The notes below the pieces were generated by a model. That model had not been told where the DNA came from and did not search any database. It saw only the letters and a list, made by a program, of their open reading frames with translations. 64,000 bases of DNA from Isoptericola sp. AK164 (lineage in GTDB: Bacteria > Actinomycetota > Actinomycetes > Actinomycetales > Cellulomonadaceae): positions 1,798,001 through 1,862,000 of the forward strand of contig NZ_CP119106.1 in the NCBI RefSeq assembly GCF_029643425.1. The letters run 5' to 3'. Made by a program: the position numbers and the translations under genes. Shown here one piece after another: positions 9,225 to 18,152 of the stretch (position 1 is its first letter; each line of letters opens with the position of its first letter).

Positions 9225-10376
9225 TCAGGACGTGGTGGCCACGGCCTGCTGCCAGGTGATCAGGTCGGCGACCTTGCCGGCCAGGTGCTCGGCCGCGGCG
9301 TCGTCGGCGACCAGGGCGCCGGCCAGGGCGCGGGCGGGGCGCAGGGTGCGCACCGCGTCGTCGTGCTCGCCGGCCTCGGCGTGCTCGCGCGCGGTGTCCA
9401 GGCGCTGCTCGAGCTGGGTCAGCGCGACCCGGTCGCGGGCCGTGTCGGCGGGCAGCTCGGCCACCAGCGCGTCGACCTCGCCGAAGGTGACGCAGTCCCC
9501 GCCGCCGCTGACGGTGCCGGCGGTCCACCGGATGCCGCGCAGCACCGAGGTCAGGAAGGTCGGGTCGGACCAGGACTCGTCGACGTGCCCGGCGCCCTGG
9601 TGCCAGGAGCGCCCGCCCTCGAAGTTCTGGCACCAGGCGATCGGGTGGTCGGCGCCCATGCTGCCGCCGTCGTAGGTGGACTCGTCCAGGGTCATCAGCA
9701 CCTGGACCTCCCCGCGGGGGTTGAGCGTGTAGTTGTACCACTCGTCCCAGCGCTCCCAGGCGGTGGGCACGTCGAGCATGGACGGGTGCGCCGGGTTCTC
9801 CACGCGCATGGTGGCGGTCTGCTGCTGGGGGTGCCCGGCGAACCGCGCCCCGCCGCCGATGAGGTCGGTGAACCAGCTCGAGGTGTGCATCGTGTCGGTG
9901 GCGGCGTGGATGCCCACCACGCCGCCGCCGTCGTGGACGTAGCCCTGCAGCGCGGCGAGCTCGGCGTCGTCGAGCAGTCGCGGCTGGTCGGGGTCGAGGT
10001 TGTTGGTGTTGTCCACCGGGGAGACGAACACGATCGAGTCGTACTGCTCGAGGTCGGCGGCGGTGGTGAACGGGGTGGTGTCCATCGTCAGGTCGGGCTG
10101 ACCGGGCGAGCCGGGGCCCCACCAGCCACCGGAGTCGTTGGGCGGGTCCCACACGTCGACGTCGAAGCCGTGCTCGGCGCCGAGGTCGATCAGGGCGTGG
10201 GTGGTCTCGTCGATGTGCGAGTGCCGGAACCCCAGGGTCTTGCCGACCACGAGGATCTCCTCCAGCTCGTGCTCGGCGGCGGCGGCCGGGGCGGTGGCCG
10301 CGGCGCACAGGCCCACGGCGACGGCGCCGGTGGCGGACGCCGCGACGAGGCGGCGCGAACGGGTCGAGGAAGTCAT
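9225..10376 (-). CDS. Secreted ThuA-domain protein
   Basis: 383 residues with an N-terminal export signal: [29 protein letters not shown], a possible twin-arginine type with cleavage near AAA-AEH. The ThuA (class I glutamine amidotransferase-like) domain follows: [60 protein letters not shown] and [21 protein letters not shown]. ThuA domains occur in sugar-related secreted proteins of unknown exact chemistry. The last 90 residues are a helical Ala/Asp/Arg-rich extension like FIMS/ThuA-associated spacer domains. The Shine-Dalgarno AAAGGAGCG sits five to seven bases before ATG at 10376. It is convergent with the malic enzyme. Confidence 0.88.
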   Translation of the reverse strand: MTSSTRSRRLVAASATGAVAVGLCAAATAPAAAAEHELEEILVVGKTLGFRHSHIDETTHALIDLGAEHGFDVDVWDPPNDSGGWWGPGSPGQPDLTMDTTPFTTAADLEQYDSIVFVSPVDNTNNLDPDQPRLLDDAELAALQGYVHDGGGVVGIHAATDTMHTSSWFTDLIGGGARFAGHPQQQTATMRVENPAHPSMLDVPTAWERWDEWYNYTLNPRGEVQVLMTLDESTYDGGSMGADHPIAWCQNFEGGRSWHQGAGHVDESWSDPTFLTSVLRGIRWTAGTVSGGGDCVTFGEVDALVAELPADTARDRVALTQLEQRLDTAREHAEAGEHDDAVRTLRPARALAGALVADDAAAEHLAGKVADLITWQQAVATTS

Positions 10377-10547
10377 GACGCTCCTTTGCGCAGACGAATT
10401 GATCTCGTCCGCTCAACTTATCGGCGTCGACGGACTTTGTCAGCCGCAGCGGTCACAAGTCTGTCGACCAGCAGCGAAAGTGCCGCGCGAGCGTGCCGGG
10501 CCGCGGGGTACCGGGCGCCGCCGGGCGGGCGCCGCTAGCGTGGACGC

Positions 10548-11516
10548 ATGTCCGACGCCGCCCCGTCCCGCCCGTGGCTGCTGTTCGCCGTCACCCCGCC
10601 GCGGCGGTCCACCGAGCCGGCCGAGGCCCGCCGCATCGCCGAGCGCACCTGCGCGCGCCTGCGCGACCTGGACCTGGACGCGCTGGTGATCTACGACATC
10701 GACGACGAGTCCGACCGCAACCCGCACGAGCGGCCCTTCCCCTACCTGCCCACCCTCGACCCGGGGGACTTCGCCGAGGAGCACCTGGGCTCCTGGGACC
10801 GGCCGGTGATCGTCTACCGCAGCGCCGGCAAGCACGACCCGCGGGCGCTGGCGGACTGGTTCGCCGCCCAGGACGCCCGCCGCGTGCGCACGGTGCTGGT
10901 GGGGGCCTCCTCCTCGGACAGCGCGGTGCGCACCACGCTGCCCGAGGCCTGGCGGCTGCGCCGCGAGCACGCGCCGGACCTGGCCACCGGCGGGGTGGCG
11001 ATCCCCGAGCGGCACGCCTCGCGCGGGGGAGAGCACGAGCGCATGCGCGCCAAGCAGGCGGCCGGGGCGAGCTTCTTCGTCACCCAGGTCGTCTACGACG
11101 TCGGGGCGGCCAAGTCGATGGTCTCGGACTACCACTACGCCTGCGGCGACGCGGGCAGCACGACGGTGCCGGTGGTGTTCACGCTGTCGGTGTGCGGCTC
11201 GGAGCGCACCCTGGCCTTCCTGGAGTGGCTGGGGGTGCACGTGCCGACCTGGATGCGCAACGACCTGCGGCACACCGACGACCCGCTGGCCACCAGCTAC
11301 GACCAGTGCGTGGCGATCGCCGAGGACCTGGCCCAGTTCTGCACGCGGCACCGGATCCCGTTCGGGTTCAACGTGGAGTCGGTCTCCATCCGACGCGCCG
11401 AGATCGAGGCGTCGGTGCGCCTGGCCGCGCACCTGCGCGACCGCCTCGGCGCGGGGGACGGGGCTCAGGCGGCGGCGGCCAGCGCCGCCAGCACGCCGGG
11501 CCAGCCACGGTCGTAG
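10548..11516 (+). CDS. Methylenetetrahydrofolate reductase-family protein
   Basis: 322 residues. The pattern LLFAVTPPRRS, DALVIYDIDDESDRNPHERPFPYLPTLDP, RPVIVYRSAG, VLVGASSSDS, GGVAIPERHASRGGEHERMRAKQAAGASFFVTQVVYD is that of the divergent actinobacterial MetF-like (MTHFR) family. Canonical MetF uses FAD and NADH to make 5-methyl-THF. Divergent mycobacterial members have been described as acting without bound flavin, and which type this is cannot be told here. It stands alone, away from methionine genes, and overlaps the convergent SRPBCC gene by 52 bases. Confidence 0.8.
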   Translation: MSDAAPSRPWLLFAVTPPRRSTEPAEARRIAERTCARLRDLDLDALVIYDIDDESDRNPHERPFPYLPTLDPGDFAEEHLGSWDRPVIVYRSAGKHDPRALADWFAAQDARRVRTVLVGASSSDSAVRTTLPEAWRLRREHAPDLATGGVAIPERHASRGGEHERMRAKQAAGASFFVTQVVYDVGAAKSMVSDYHYACGDAGSTTVPVVFTLSVCGSERTLAFLEWLGVHVPTWMRNDLRHTDDPLATSYDQCVAIAEDLAQFCTRHRIPFGFNVESVSIRRAEIEASVRLAAHLRDRLGAGDGAQAAAASAASTPGQPRS

Positions 11517-11890
11517 GCCTCCCGCGCGGCGCGGGGGTCCCGGTGCGCCGGCCATCCGGTGTGCACGAGCTCGACCCGGGTGCCCCCGGCGCCGTCGTCG
11601 GCGAAGGTGACCCGGACGTGGGTCGCGGCCTCGGGCGGGGCGCCGGGGTGCCAGGTGAAGGCCAGCAGGCCGGGCTCGGCGACGTCGGTGAGCGTGCCCC
11701 ACACGGCGGTGCGCCCGTCCGGGCCGGTCTCGACGATGCGCCCCTCGGTCACGGTCACGGTGCCGCCCGCGCCGAAGACGCCGTGCTCGCCCAGCGGCCA
11801 CCAGGTGCCGATGTCGTCGACGAACAGGCGGTGGGCCCGTGCCGGTGGGCAGGGCACGACGACCTGGCGCACGACGGGTTCGATATTCAT
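11465..11890 (-). CDS. SRPBCC (AHSA1-like) domain protein
   Basis: 141 residues from ATG at 11890. VRQVVVPCPPARAHRLFVDDIGTWWPLGEHGVFG, TLTDVAEPGLLAFTWHPG, VRVTFADDGAGGTRVELVHTGW and GWPGVLAALA are the typical strands and C-terminal helix of the START/Bet v 1-like AHSA1 family, which binds hydrophobic ligands or acts in stress responses. Its start codon overlaps the stop of the ArsR gene (ATGA), so the two are translationally coupled. ArsR plus SRPBCC is a common actinobacterial pair. The 3' end overlaps the convergent MTHFR-like gene. Confidence 0.88.
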   Translation of the reverse strand: MNIEPVVRQVVVPCPPARAHRLFVDDIGTWWPLGEHGVFGAGGTVTVTEGRIVETGPDGRTAVWGTLTDVAEPGLLAFTWHPGAPPEAATHVRVTFADDGAGGTRVELVHTGWPAHRDPRAAREAYDRGWPGVLAALAAAA

Positions 11891-12225
11891 GGTGACCTCC
11901 GTTGGTCGGCGTGCTCGAGGGTCTCGACGTGCTCGGCGAAGGCCCCCAGGACCTCGCCCCACTGCTCGGTCAGCCACGCCTGGACGGCGTCGCGGCCCGC
12001 CGGCGCCAGGGAGTACAGGTGTCGCGTGCCCACGGCGGTGTGCCGCACCAGCCCGGCGTCGGTCAGCACGCGCAGGTGCTTGCTGACGGCGGGCCGCCCC
12101 ACGGGCAGCGCGTCGGCCAGCGCGCCCACCGGACGGGGGCCGTGGCCCAGGCGCTCGACGATCTGCCGACGGGTCGGGTCTCCGAGGGCGTCGAGCACGG
12201 CGTGGGCGGACACAAGGTTGCTCAT
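11887..12225 (-). CDS. ArsR-family winged-helix repressor
   Basis: 112 residues. ALGDPTRRQIVERLGHGPRPVGALADALPVGRPAVSKHLRVLTDAGLVRHTAVGTRHLYSL is the ArsR helix-turn-helix and wing. No metal-binding cysteine motif (CxC) is present, so the signal is probably not arsenite or a similar thiophilic metal. It is the first gene of a two-gene unit with the SRPBCC protein. A near-perfect inverted repeat begins two bases before its start codon, so it is likely self-repressed. Confidence 0.92.
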   Translation of the reverse strand: MSNLVSAHAVLDALGDPTRRQIVERLGHGPRPVGALADALPVGRPAVSKHLRVLTDAGLVRHTAVGTRHLYSLAPAGRDAVQAWLTEQWGEVLGAFAEHVETLEHADQRRSP

Positions 12226-12226
12226 C

Positions 12227-12239
12227 AGTAACCGTTACT
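12227..12239. promoter_or_regulatory. Probable ArsR operator
   Basis: AGTAAC-C-GTTACT is a 6-bp-arm inverted repeat with a single central base, two bases upstream of the ArsR start codon. It is AT-rich for this genome and has the size of ArsR half-sites. Repressor binding here would block its own promoter or start. Confidence 0.6.
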
Positions 12240-12249
12240 CTACAGCAAC

Positions 12250-12310
12250 CGATAGACGTGGCGCATTCCACACCGTTCCGGGGCCTATGGTCTGACCACA
12301 AGCGATAGAC
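12250..12310. promoter_or_regulatory. Direct repeats and palindrome before the alcohol dehydrogenase gene
   Basis: CGATAGAC occurs at 12250-12257 and again at 12303-12310 within the longer matches CAACCGATAGAC and CAAGCGATAGAC. TGGTC-T-GACCA (12288-12298) is a perfect 5-bp-arm inverted repeat just before the second copy. The cluster lies between the ArsR operator and the alcohol dehydrogenase gene and is a likely regulatory region for the latter. Confidence 0.4.
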
Positions 12311-12393
12311 TCGTCGTGGAGCCGGGGAGCCGCCGCACGGCAGCGGCGGGCACCTCCCGAGACATCGCCCCGGCGCGACCCTAGGAGGTCACC

Positions 12394-13422
12394 ATGAGCA
12401 TGAAGGCAGCCGTCGTCACCCAGTTCGCCGCGCCGTTGGAGATCACCGACGTCGCCCTGCCGGAGCCCGGTCCCGGCCAGGCGCTGGTCAAGGTCCTGTA
12501 CTCCGGCGTGTGCCACACCGACCTGCACGCCGCCCACGGCGACTGGCCGGTCAAGCCCGCCCCGCCGTTCGTGCCCGGCCACGAGGGCGTCGGCGAGGTC
12601 GTCGCCGTGGCCGACGACGTCACCCGCCTGGCCGTGGGCGACACCGTCGGCAACGCCTGGCTGTGGAGCGCGTGCGGCGAGTGCGAGTTCTGCGAGACCG
12701 GCCGCGAGACCCTGTGCCCGCACCAGACCAACGGCGGCTACAGCGTCGACGGCTCCTTCGGCCAGTACATGCTGGTCGACGCGCGCTTCGCCCCGATCAT
12801 CCCCGCCGGCGTCGACCTGGCCGCCGCCGCCCCGATCCTGTGCGCCGGGGTCACGGTGTACAAGGGCCTCAAGCAGTCCGAGGTCAGGCCCGGCCAGTGG
12901 GTCCTCGTCTCCGGCATCGGCGGACTGGGCCACATCGCCGTGCAGTACGCGCGCGCCATGGGCATGCGGGTCGTGGCCGTCGACGTCGCCGACGACAAGC
13001 TCGCCCTGGCCCGCCGGCACGGCGCCGAGGCCACCGTCAACGCCGCCACCGAGCCCGACGTCACCGCCAGGATCCAGGAGGTCACCGGCGGGGGAGCGCA
13101 CGGCGGTCTCGTCACCGCCGTGGCCGGCCGCGCCTTCGGCCAGGCCGTCGGCGGGCTGCGCCGCGGCGGCACCGTGTCCCTGGTGGGCCTGCCGCCGGAG
13201 GAGTTCGGCCTGGACATCTTCTCCACCGTGCTGTTCGGCCTGACCGTGCGCGGCTCCATCGTCGGCACCCGCGCCGACATGGCCGAGGCGCTGGACTTCT
13301 TCGCCCGCGGCGAGGTCGACCCGACCTACACGGTGCGCCCCCTGGGCGACATCAACGAGATCTTCGACGAGATGCTGGCCGGCGCCATCGACGGCCGCGT
13401 CGTGATGGACATGCGCGGCTGA
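12394..13422 (+). CDS. adhP: Zinc-dependent alcohol dehydrogenase (AdhP-like)
   Basis: 342 residues of the medium-chain dehydrogenase family. Catalytic zinc ligands are in YSGVCHTDLHAAHGDWP and GHEGVGEV; the structural zinc cysteines are in CGECEFCETGRETLC. The Rossmann motif is VSGIGGLGHIAVQYA followed by VVAVDVADDKL, where the acidic residue after the second strand predicts NAD+ preference. The length and the GDWP/HQTNGGY segments fit ethanol-active AdhP enzymes. AGGAGGT lies six bases before ATG at 12394. A strong hairpin follows the gene, so it is probably monocistronic. Confidence 0.92.
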   Translation: MSMKAAVVTQFAAPLEITDVALPEPGPGQALVKVLYSGVCHTDLHAAHGDWPVKPAPPFVPGHEGVGEVVAVADDVTRLAVGDTVGNAWLWSACGECEFCETGRETLCPHQTNGGYSVDGSFGQYMLVDARFAPIIPAGVDLAAAAPILCAGVTVYKGLKQSEVRPGQWVLVSGIGGLGHIAVQYARAMGMRVVAVDVADDKLALARRHGAEATVNAATEPDVTARIQEVTGGGAHGGLVTAVAGRAFGQAVGGLRRGGTVSLVGLPPEEFGLDIFSTVLFGLTVRGSIVGTRADMAEALDFFARGEVDPTYTVRPLGDINEIFDEMLAGAIDGRVVMDMRG

Positions 13423-13475
13423 GGCCGCGCAGCACGCCGGGCGCACCTTCCCCTCCGCGCCCGGCCGGACCCGAC

Positions 13476-13510
13476 GTCCGGACCCGCCGACCCCTGCGGC
13501 GGGTCCGGAC
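13476..13510 (+). terminator. Strong hairpin after the alcohol dehydrogenase gene
   Basis: GTCCGGACCCGCC (13476-13488) pairs perfectly with GGCGGGTCCGGAC (13498-13510) around a 9-base loop. There is no U-tract. Position 54 bases after the stop codon supports a terminator. Confidence 0.7.
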
Positions 13511-13618
13511 GCCGTCCTGGCCGCGGCACGTGGCGCCCACGGCACGTGGCACCATGGCACGCGCACGGCCACCCCGTGCCCCTGCCCGCCCACGGACCCA
13601 CGAGGACCCGACCCGCCG

Positions 13619-14257
13619 ATGACCACGCCGCCCGCGCCCGCCGACCAGCCGACCGCCCCCACCGCCGTCAAGCACACCCCGTTCGAGGACGCCCTCGGCA
13701 TCCTGACCGGCACCTTCGTGGTCTCCCTCGGACTGTTCCTGCTCGAGTCCGTCTCGGCCGTCACCGGCGGCACCGCCGGACTGTCGCTGCTGGTCAGCTA
13801 CGTCGCCCCGCTGCCCTTCGCCGTGCTGTTCGCCGCGGTGAACCTGCCGTTCTTCCTGCTGGCGATCACCAAGAAGGGCTGGAGCTTCACCCTGCGCACC
13901 GGCGCCGCCATCGCCCTGGTCTCCGGCTTCTCCGTGCTGCACCCGGCCGTGTTCGGCACCGTGGACCTGCCACCGCTGTACGGCGTCCTGGCCGGCAACG
14001 CCCTGGCCGGGGTCGGCCTGCTCATCCTGTTCCGGCACCGCTCCAGCCTCGGCGGGTTCAACATCGTCGCCCTCATCGCCCAGGAGCGCCTCGGCTGGCG
14101 CGCCGGGTACGTCCAGATGGCCCTGGACACCGCCGTCGTGCTGGCCGCCTTCGCCGTCGTGCCGGCCACCACCGTGCTGGTGTCCGCCCTCGGCGCCGTG
14201 CTGCTCAACCTCGTGCTGGCCATGAACCACCGTCCCGGGCGCTACACCGGCTACTGA
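13619..14257 (+). CDS. YitT-family membrane protein
   Basis: 212 residues with five to six hydrophobic helices: ALGILTGTFVVSLGLFLLES, AGLSLLVSYVAPLPFAVLFAAVNLPFF, TGAAIALVSGFSVL, GVLAGNALAGVGLLILF and TAVVLAAFAVVPATTVLVSALGAVLLNLVLAMN. The motif FRHRSSLGGFNIVAL matches the YitT/DUF161 core GGTD/SSLGG-type loop. Members are integral membrane proteins of unclear role, sometimes proposed as transporters. The gene stands alone between a terminator and the AraC cassette. Confidence 0.85.
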   Translation: MTTPPAPADQPTAPTAVKHTPFEDALGILTGTFVVSLGLFLLESVSAVTGGTAGLSLLVSYVAPLPFAVLFAAVNLPFFLLAITKKGWSFTLRTGAAIALVSGFSVLHPAVFGTVDLPPLYGVLAGNALAGVGLLILFRHRSSLGGFNIVALIAQERLGWRAGYVQMALDTAVVLAAFAVVPATTVLVSALGAVLLNLVLAMNHRPGRYTGY

Positions 14258-14330
14258 GCCCCTGACGCGCCCCGCCCGGACGCCCGCGGGCAGTGCGCGC
14301 GTGCGCCGCCGGCACTGGCAGGATCGGGAC

Positions 14331-14774
14331 ATGACCCGCCGCGCCGCTGAGGAGCACCTGGCCGACCTCGCGCTGCTGCGCCGCGTGCGCGACCGCATCG
14401 ACCGCGACCACGCCCAGCCGCTGGACGTGCCGGCGCTCGCGGCCGGGGTGGGCATGTCGGCGGGGCACCTGTCGCGCCGGTTCAAGGAGACCTACGGCGA
14501 GTCGCCCTACAGCTATCTGATGACCCGGCGCGTGGAGCGGGCGATGGCGCTGCTGCGCCGCGGCGACCTGAGCGTGACCGAGGTGTGCTTCGCCGTCGGC
14601 TCGTCCTCGCCGGGCACCTTCACCACCCGCTTCAGCGAGCTCGTGGGCATGCCGCCGGGGGAGTACCGCCGTCGGGCCCGCACCGCGCCGGCCGGCGAGC
14701 TGCCCTCGTGCGTGACCAGGCAGGTGGACCGGCCGATCAGGAATCGAGAAGCGCCGCCGTCGCCGGATGTCTAG
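14331..14774 (+). CDS. Small AraC-family transcriptional regulator
   Basis: 147 residues from ATG at 14331. This start is chosen over the upstream GTG at 14301 because the extra residues are outside the family pattern. The protein is little more than the AraC double helix-turn-helix: LDVPALAAGVGMSAGHLSRRFKETYGESPYSYL and LSVTEVCFAVGSSSPGTFTTRFSELVGMPPGEYRR. There is no ligand-binding domain, so it may act as a SoxS/Rob-type direct activator. Its stop codon is ten bases before the VOC start, and the three-gene set with VOC and UvrA-like genes is probably one operon that it controls. Confidence 0.88.
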   Translation: MTRRAAEEHLADLALLRRVRDRIDRDHAQPLDVPALAAGVGMSAGHLSRRFKETYGESPYSYLMTRRVERAMALLRRGDLSVTEVCFAVGSSSPGTFTTRFSELVGMPPGEYRRRARTAPAGELPSCVTRQVDRPIRNREAPPSPDV

Positions 14775-14784
14775 CGTGACCGGT

Positions 14785-15195
14785 ATGGACATCCGCATTC
14801 ACACCACGTTCCTGCCACACACCCGCCCCGAGGCGTCGCTGGCCTTCTACCGCGACCTGCTGGGCTTCGAGCTGGTCCAGGACGTCGGCTCCGGCGAGAT
14901 GCGCTGGCTCACGCTCGTGTCGCCGTCCCAGCCCGACGTGCGCCTGGTGCTCGCCCCGCCCGCCGCGGACCCGGGCATCAGCGACGACGAGCGCCGCACC
15001 ATCACCGAGCTGATGGCCAAGGGCAGCTACCAGTCGATCATCCTGGCCACCTCGGACCTCGACGCCGCCTTCGCCCGGATCGCCGGCGCGGCGGTCGAGG
15101 TCGTCTCGGAGCCGGCCGAGCAGCCGTGGGGCGTGCGCGACTGCGCCTTCCGCGACCCCGCGGGCAACATGGTGCGCATCGACGAGGTCGGCTGA
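14785..15195 (+). CDS. VOC-family (glyoxalase/bleomycin-resistance-like) protein
   Basis: 136 residues from ATG at 14785 ([11 protein letters not shown]); an earlier in-frame ATG at 14767 overlaps the AraC stop. Two beta-alpha-beta-beta-beta units are visible: [28 protein letters not shown] and [47 protein letters not shown] proteins bind metals or drugs, or isomerise small thiol adducts. The position between a small AraC regulator and a UvrA2-like ATPase hints at a drug-binding or detoxifying role. Confidence 0.88.
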   Translation: MDIRIHTTFLPHTRPEASLAFYRDLLGFELVQDVGSGEMRWLTLVSPSQPDVRLVLAPPAADPGISDDERRTITELMAKGSYQSIILATSDLDAAFARIAGAAVEVVSEPAEQPWGVRDCAFRDPAGNMVRIDEVG

Positions 15196-15199
15196 GCCG

Positions 15200-17596
15200 A
15201 TGGCGACCCGCACCGGGACCACCGCCGCCGGCGTCCACCCGGCCGACGCCCACGACGTCATCCGCGTGCGCGGCGCCCGCGAGAACAACCTGCGCGAGAT
15301 CGACGTCGACATCCCCAAGCGCCGTCTGACGGTGTTCACCGGCGTGTCCGGGTCGGGCAAGAGCTCGCTGGTGTTCGCCACCGTCGCGGCCGAGTCACGG
15401 CGCCTGATCGACGAGACCTACTCGACGTTCCTGCAGGGGTTCATGCCGTCGCTGCCGCGTCCGGACGTCGACGACCTGTCGGGCGTCACCACCGCGATCC
15501 TGGTGGACCAGGAGCGGCTCGGGGCCAACGCCCGCTCGACCGTGGGCACCGTGACCGACGCCCACGCGATGCTGCGCCACCTGTTCAGCCGTCTCGGCGA
15601 GCCCTACGTCGGCCCGCCGACGGCGTTCAGCTTCAACGTGCCCACCTCGAGGGCCAGCGGCGTGATGACGACCGACCGGGCCGGCGGCACGACCGAAAAG
15701 ACCGTGGTCCGCGACCAGGTCTACCTGGGCGGCATGTGCCCCGGGTGCGAGGGCCGTGGCACCGTGTCCGACCTCGACCTGTCCGTCATCGTCGACGAGT
15801 CGAGGTCGCTCAACGAGGGCGCCATCCTCGTGCCCGGCTACAAGGCCGACGGCTGGATGGTGCGCGGTTTCTCCGAGTCCGGCTTCGTCGACCCCGACAA
15901 GCCGGTGCGCGACTACAGCGACACCGAGCGGCACGACTTCCTGTACCGGGACAAGGGCAAGATCAAGGCCCTGGGCATGAACATGACCTATCAAGGCCTC
16001 ATCCCGAAGCTGCGCGAGTCGATGTTCTCGCGCGACCCCGCCTCGCTGCAGCCCCACGTGCGCCGCTTCGTCGAGCGCGCCGCCGTGTTCGGCCCCTGCC
16101 CGGCCTGTGGGGGCACCCGACTCAACGAGGCAGCCCGCTCGGCCACCGTGCACGGCGCCACCATCGCCGACGTCGCCCGGATGCAGATCACCGACGCCGC
16201 CGACTGGGTGCGCGGCGTCGACGAGCCCGGGGTCGCACCTCTGGTCGCCCACCTGGTGGCCCTGCTCGACTCCGTCGTCCAGATCGGGCTCGGCTACCTC
16301 TCGCTGGACCGGCCTGCCGGCACCCTGTCCGGGGGAGAGGCGCAGCGCGTCAAGATGATCCGCCACCTCGGCTCGGCCCTGACGGACGTCACCTACGTCT
16401 TCGACGAGCCCACCATCGGCCTGCACCCGCACGACATCGCCCGCATGAACGAGCTGCTGGTCGACCTGCGCGACAAGGGCAACACCGTGCTCGTCGTCGA
16501 GCACAAGCCCGAGGCCATCGCCGTGGCCGACCACGTCGTCGACCTCGGGCCCGGGGCCGGGTCCGACGGCGGCACGCTCTGCTACGAGGGCACCGTGGAC
16601 GGGCTGCGCGCCAGCGACACCCTCACCGGCCGCCACCTCGACGACCGCGCCCGCCTCAAGGACACCGTGCGCGAGCCCACCGGCGCCCTGGAGATCCGCG
16701 GGGCGAGGCAGAACAACCTGCAGGGGATCGACCTGGACATCCCCACCGGGGTGCTCACCGTCGTCACCGGCGTCGCCGGGTCGGGCAAGAGCTCGCTGAT
16801 CCACGGCAACCTCGCGGGCCGTGACGGCGTCGTCGTGGTCGACCAGGGCACCATCAAGGGCTCGCGGCGCTCCAACCCCGCCACCTACACCGGCCTGCTC
16901 GAACCGGTCCGCAAGGCCTTCGCCAAGGCCAACGGCGTCAAGCCCGCCCTGTTCAGCGCCAACTCCGAGGGCGCCTGCCCCACCTGCAAGGGCAACGGGC
17001 GCATCTACACCGAGCTCGGCTTCATGGAGACCGTCGAGACACCCTGCGAGGACTGCGGCGGGCGCCGCTTCATGGCCGAGGTGCTCGACCACACCCTGGG
17101 CGGCAAGAACATCGCCGACGTCCTCGACCTGTCCGTCACCGAGGCCCACGCGTTCTTCTCCTCCGGCGAGGCCCGGGTCCCGGCCGTCGCGACGACCCTG
17201 ACCCACCTGCGCGACGTCGGACTCGGCTACCTGCACCTCGGCCAGCCGCTGAACACCCTGTCCGGGGGAGAGCGCCAGCGGCTCAAGCTCGCCATGCACA
17301 AGGGGGACTCCGGCGGCACCTACGTGCTCGACGAACCCACCACCGGACTGCACCTGGCCGACGTCGAGAACCTCCTGGCGCTGCTCGACCAGCTCGTCGA
17401 CGCCGGCAAGACGGTCGTCGTCATCGAGCACCACCAGGCGGTCATGGCCCACGCCGACCACCTCGTCGACCTCGGCCCCGGCGCCGGGCACGACGGCGGT
17501 CGCGTCGTCTTCGAGGGCACCCCGGCCGAGCTCGTCGCCGACCGGTCCACCCTGACCGGTCGGCACCTGGCCGACTACGTCGTCACCGGCGGATGA
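15200..17596 (+). CDS. UvrA2/DrrC-like ABC ATPase
   Basis: 798 residues, shorter than the roughly 950 of UvrA. It has two ABC modules: Walker [10 protein letters not shown] (48-56) with LSGGEAQR (from about 376) and [10 protein letters not shown], then GVAGSGKSS (from about 524) with LSGGERQR (from about 687) and [10 protein letters not shown]. Zinc-finger cysteine pairs [25 protein letters not shown] and CEDCGGRRF remain. The segment between the first Walker A and the first CPxC is short, leaving no room for the UvrB-binding domain. Such UvrA2/DrrC-like proteins bind DNA and are linked to resistance to DNA-intercalating drugs rather than to UvrABC excision. It starts four bases after the VOC stop. 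Confidence 0.9.
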   Translation: MATRTGTTAAGVHPADAHDVIRVRGARENNLREIDVDIPKRRLTVFTGVSGSGKSSLVFATVAAESRRLIDETYSTFLQGFMPSLPRPDVDDLSGVTTAILVDQERLGANARSTVGTVTDAHAMLRHLFSRLGEPYVGPPTAFSFNVPTSRASGVMTTDRAGGTTEKTVVRDQVYLGGMCPGCEGRGTVSDLDLSVIVDESRSLNEGAILVPGYKADGWMVRGFSESGFVDPDKPVRDYSDTERHDFLYRDKGKIKALGMNMTYQGLIPKLRESMFSRDPASLQPHVRRFVERAAVFGPCPACGGTRLNEAARSATVHGATIADVARMQITDAADWVRGVDEPGVAPLVAHLVALLDSVVQIGLGYLSLDRPAGTLSGGEAQRVKMIRHLGSALTDVTYVFDEPTIGLHPHDIARMNELLVDLRDKGNTVLVVEHKPEAIAVADHVVDLGPGAGSDGGTLCYEGTVDGLRASDTLTGRHLDDRARLKDTVREPTGALEIRGARQNNLQGIDLDIPTGVLTVVTGVAGSGKSSLIHGNLAGRDGVVVVDQGTIKGSRRSNPATYTGLLEPVRKAFAKANGVKPALFSANSEGACPTCKGNGRIYTELGFMETVETPCEDCGGRRFMAEVLDHTLGGKNIADVLDLSVTEAHAFFSSGEARVPAVATTLTHLRDVGLGYLHLGQPLNTLSGGERQRLKLAMHKGDSGGTYVLDEPTTGLHLADVENLLALLDQLVDAGKTVVVIEHHQAVMAHADHLVDLGPGAGHDGGRVVFEGTPAELVADRSTLTGRHLADYVVTGG

Positions 17597-17601
17597 CCCC
17601 A

Positions 17602-17631
17602 CCGCCGGGCGCGGCCCAGCGCGCCCGGCGG
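17602..17631 (+). terminator. Hairpin after the UvrA2-like gene
   Basis: CCGCCGGGCGC (17602-17612) pairs perfectly with GCGCCCGGCGG (17621-17631) around an 8-base loop, five bases after the stop codon. It ends the AraC-VOC-UvrA2 unit and separates it from the GNAT gene. Confidence 0.65.
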
Positions 17632-17647
17632 CCGGTACGGTCGGCGC

Positions 17648-18148
17648 ATGAGCTCGCCCCGGGTCCGCCCCGCACGCCCCGACGACGCCACGGCGATGGC
17701 CCGTGTGCACGTGCGCTGCTGGCAGCAGACCTACCGCGGGCTGATGCCCGACCACGTGCTCGACGACCCCGGGTTCGTCGACGCCCGCGAACGGCTGTGG
17801 ACCCACGTGCTGGCGGTCCAGGACGACCGCGGACACCGCACGGCCGTCGCGACCGCCGACGACGAGATCGTCGGCATCGCGATGTCCGGCCCACCCGTGG
17901 ACGACGACGCCGCCTGGTCGAGCCAGCTGTTCGTGCTCTACCTCGACGCCGCCCACCACGGCACCGGAGCGGGCCCCGGGCTGCTGGAGGCCGTGATCGG
18001 CCCGGAGGAGTCCGCGGCACTCTGGGTCGCCGAGCCCAACCCGCGCGCCCAGGCCTTCTACCGCAAGCACGGCTTCACCCCGGACGGCGCCACCACCGTC
18101 GCCGACGGCGTCACCGACCTGCGCATGGTGCGGACCCCGGAGGCGTGA
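17648..18148 (+). CDS. GNAT-family N-acetyltransferase
   Basis: 166 residues. RPARPDDATAMARVHVRCWQQTYRGLMP is the RimI-like first strand and helix with the YRG motif common in this branch. The acetyl-CoA loop is degenerate (HHGTGAGPGLLEAV instead of QGRGxG), followed by ESAALWVAEPNPRAQAFYRKHGFTPDG, which is strongly conserved. The substrate is unknown. It lies four bases before the start of the downstream phosphotransferase and is probably cotranscribed with it. Confidence 0.85.
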   Translation: MSSPRVRPARPDDATAMARVHVRCWQQTYRGLMPDHVLDDPGFVDARERLWTHVLAVQDDRGHRTAVATADDEIVGIAMSGPPVDDDAAWSSQLFVLYLDAAHHGTGAGPGLLEAVIGPEESAALWVAEPNPRAQAFYRKHGFTPDGATTVADGVTDLRMVRTPEA

Positions 18149-18152
18149 CCCG

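Noticed and set aside
13525-13560. GGCACGTGGC repeated at 13525-13534 and 13541-13550 before the YitT gene
   Set aside because: Two short copies 16 bases apart in GC-rich sequence; too weak alone to call an operator.
15395-18070. Minus-strand open frame of about 891 codons opposite the UvrA2-like gene
   Set aside because: Val/Gly/Asp/His-rich, low-complexity antisense shadow of a gene with complete ABC motifs.
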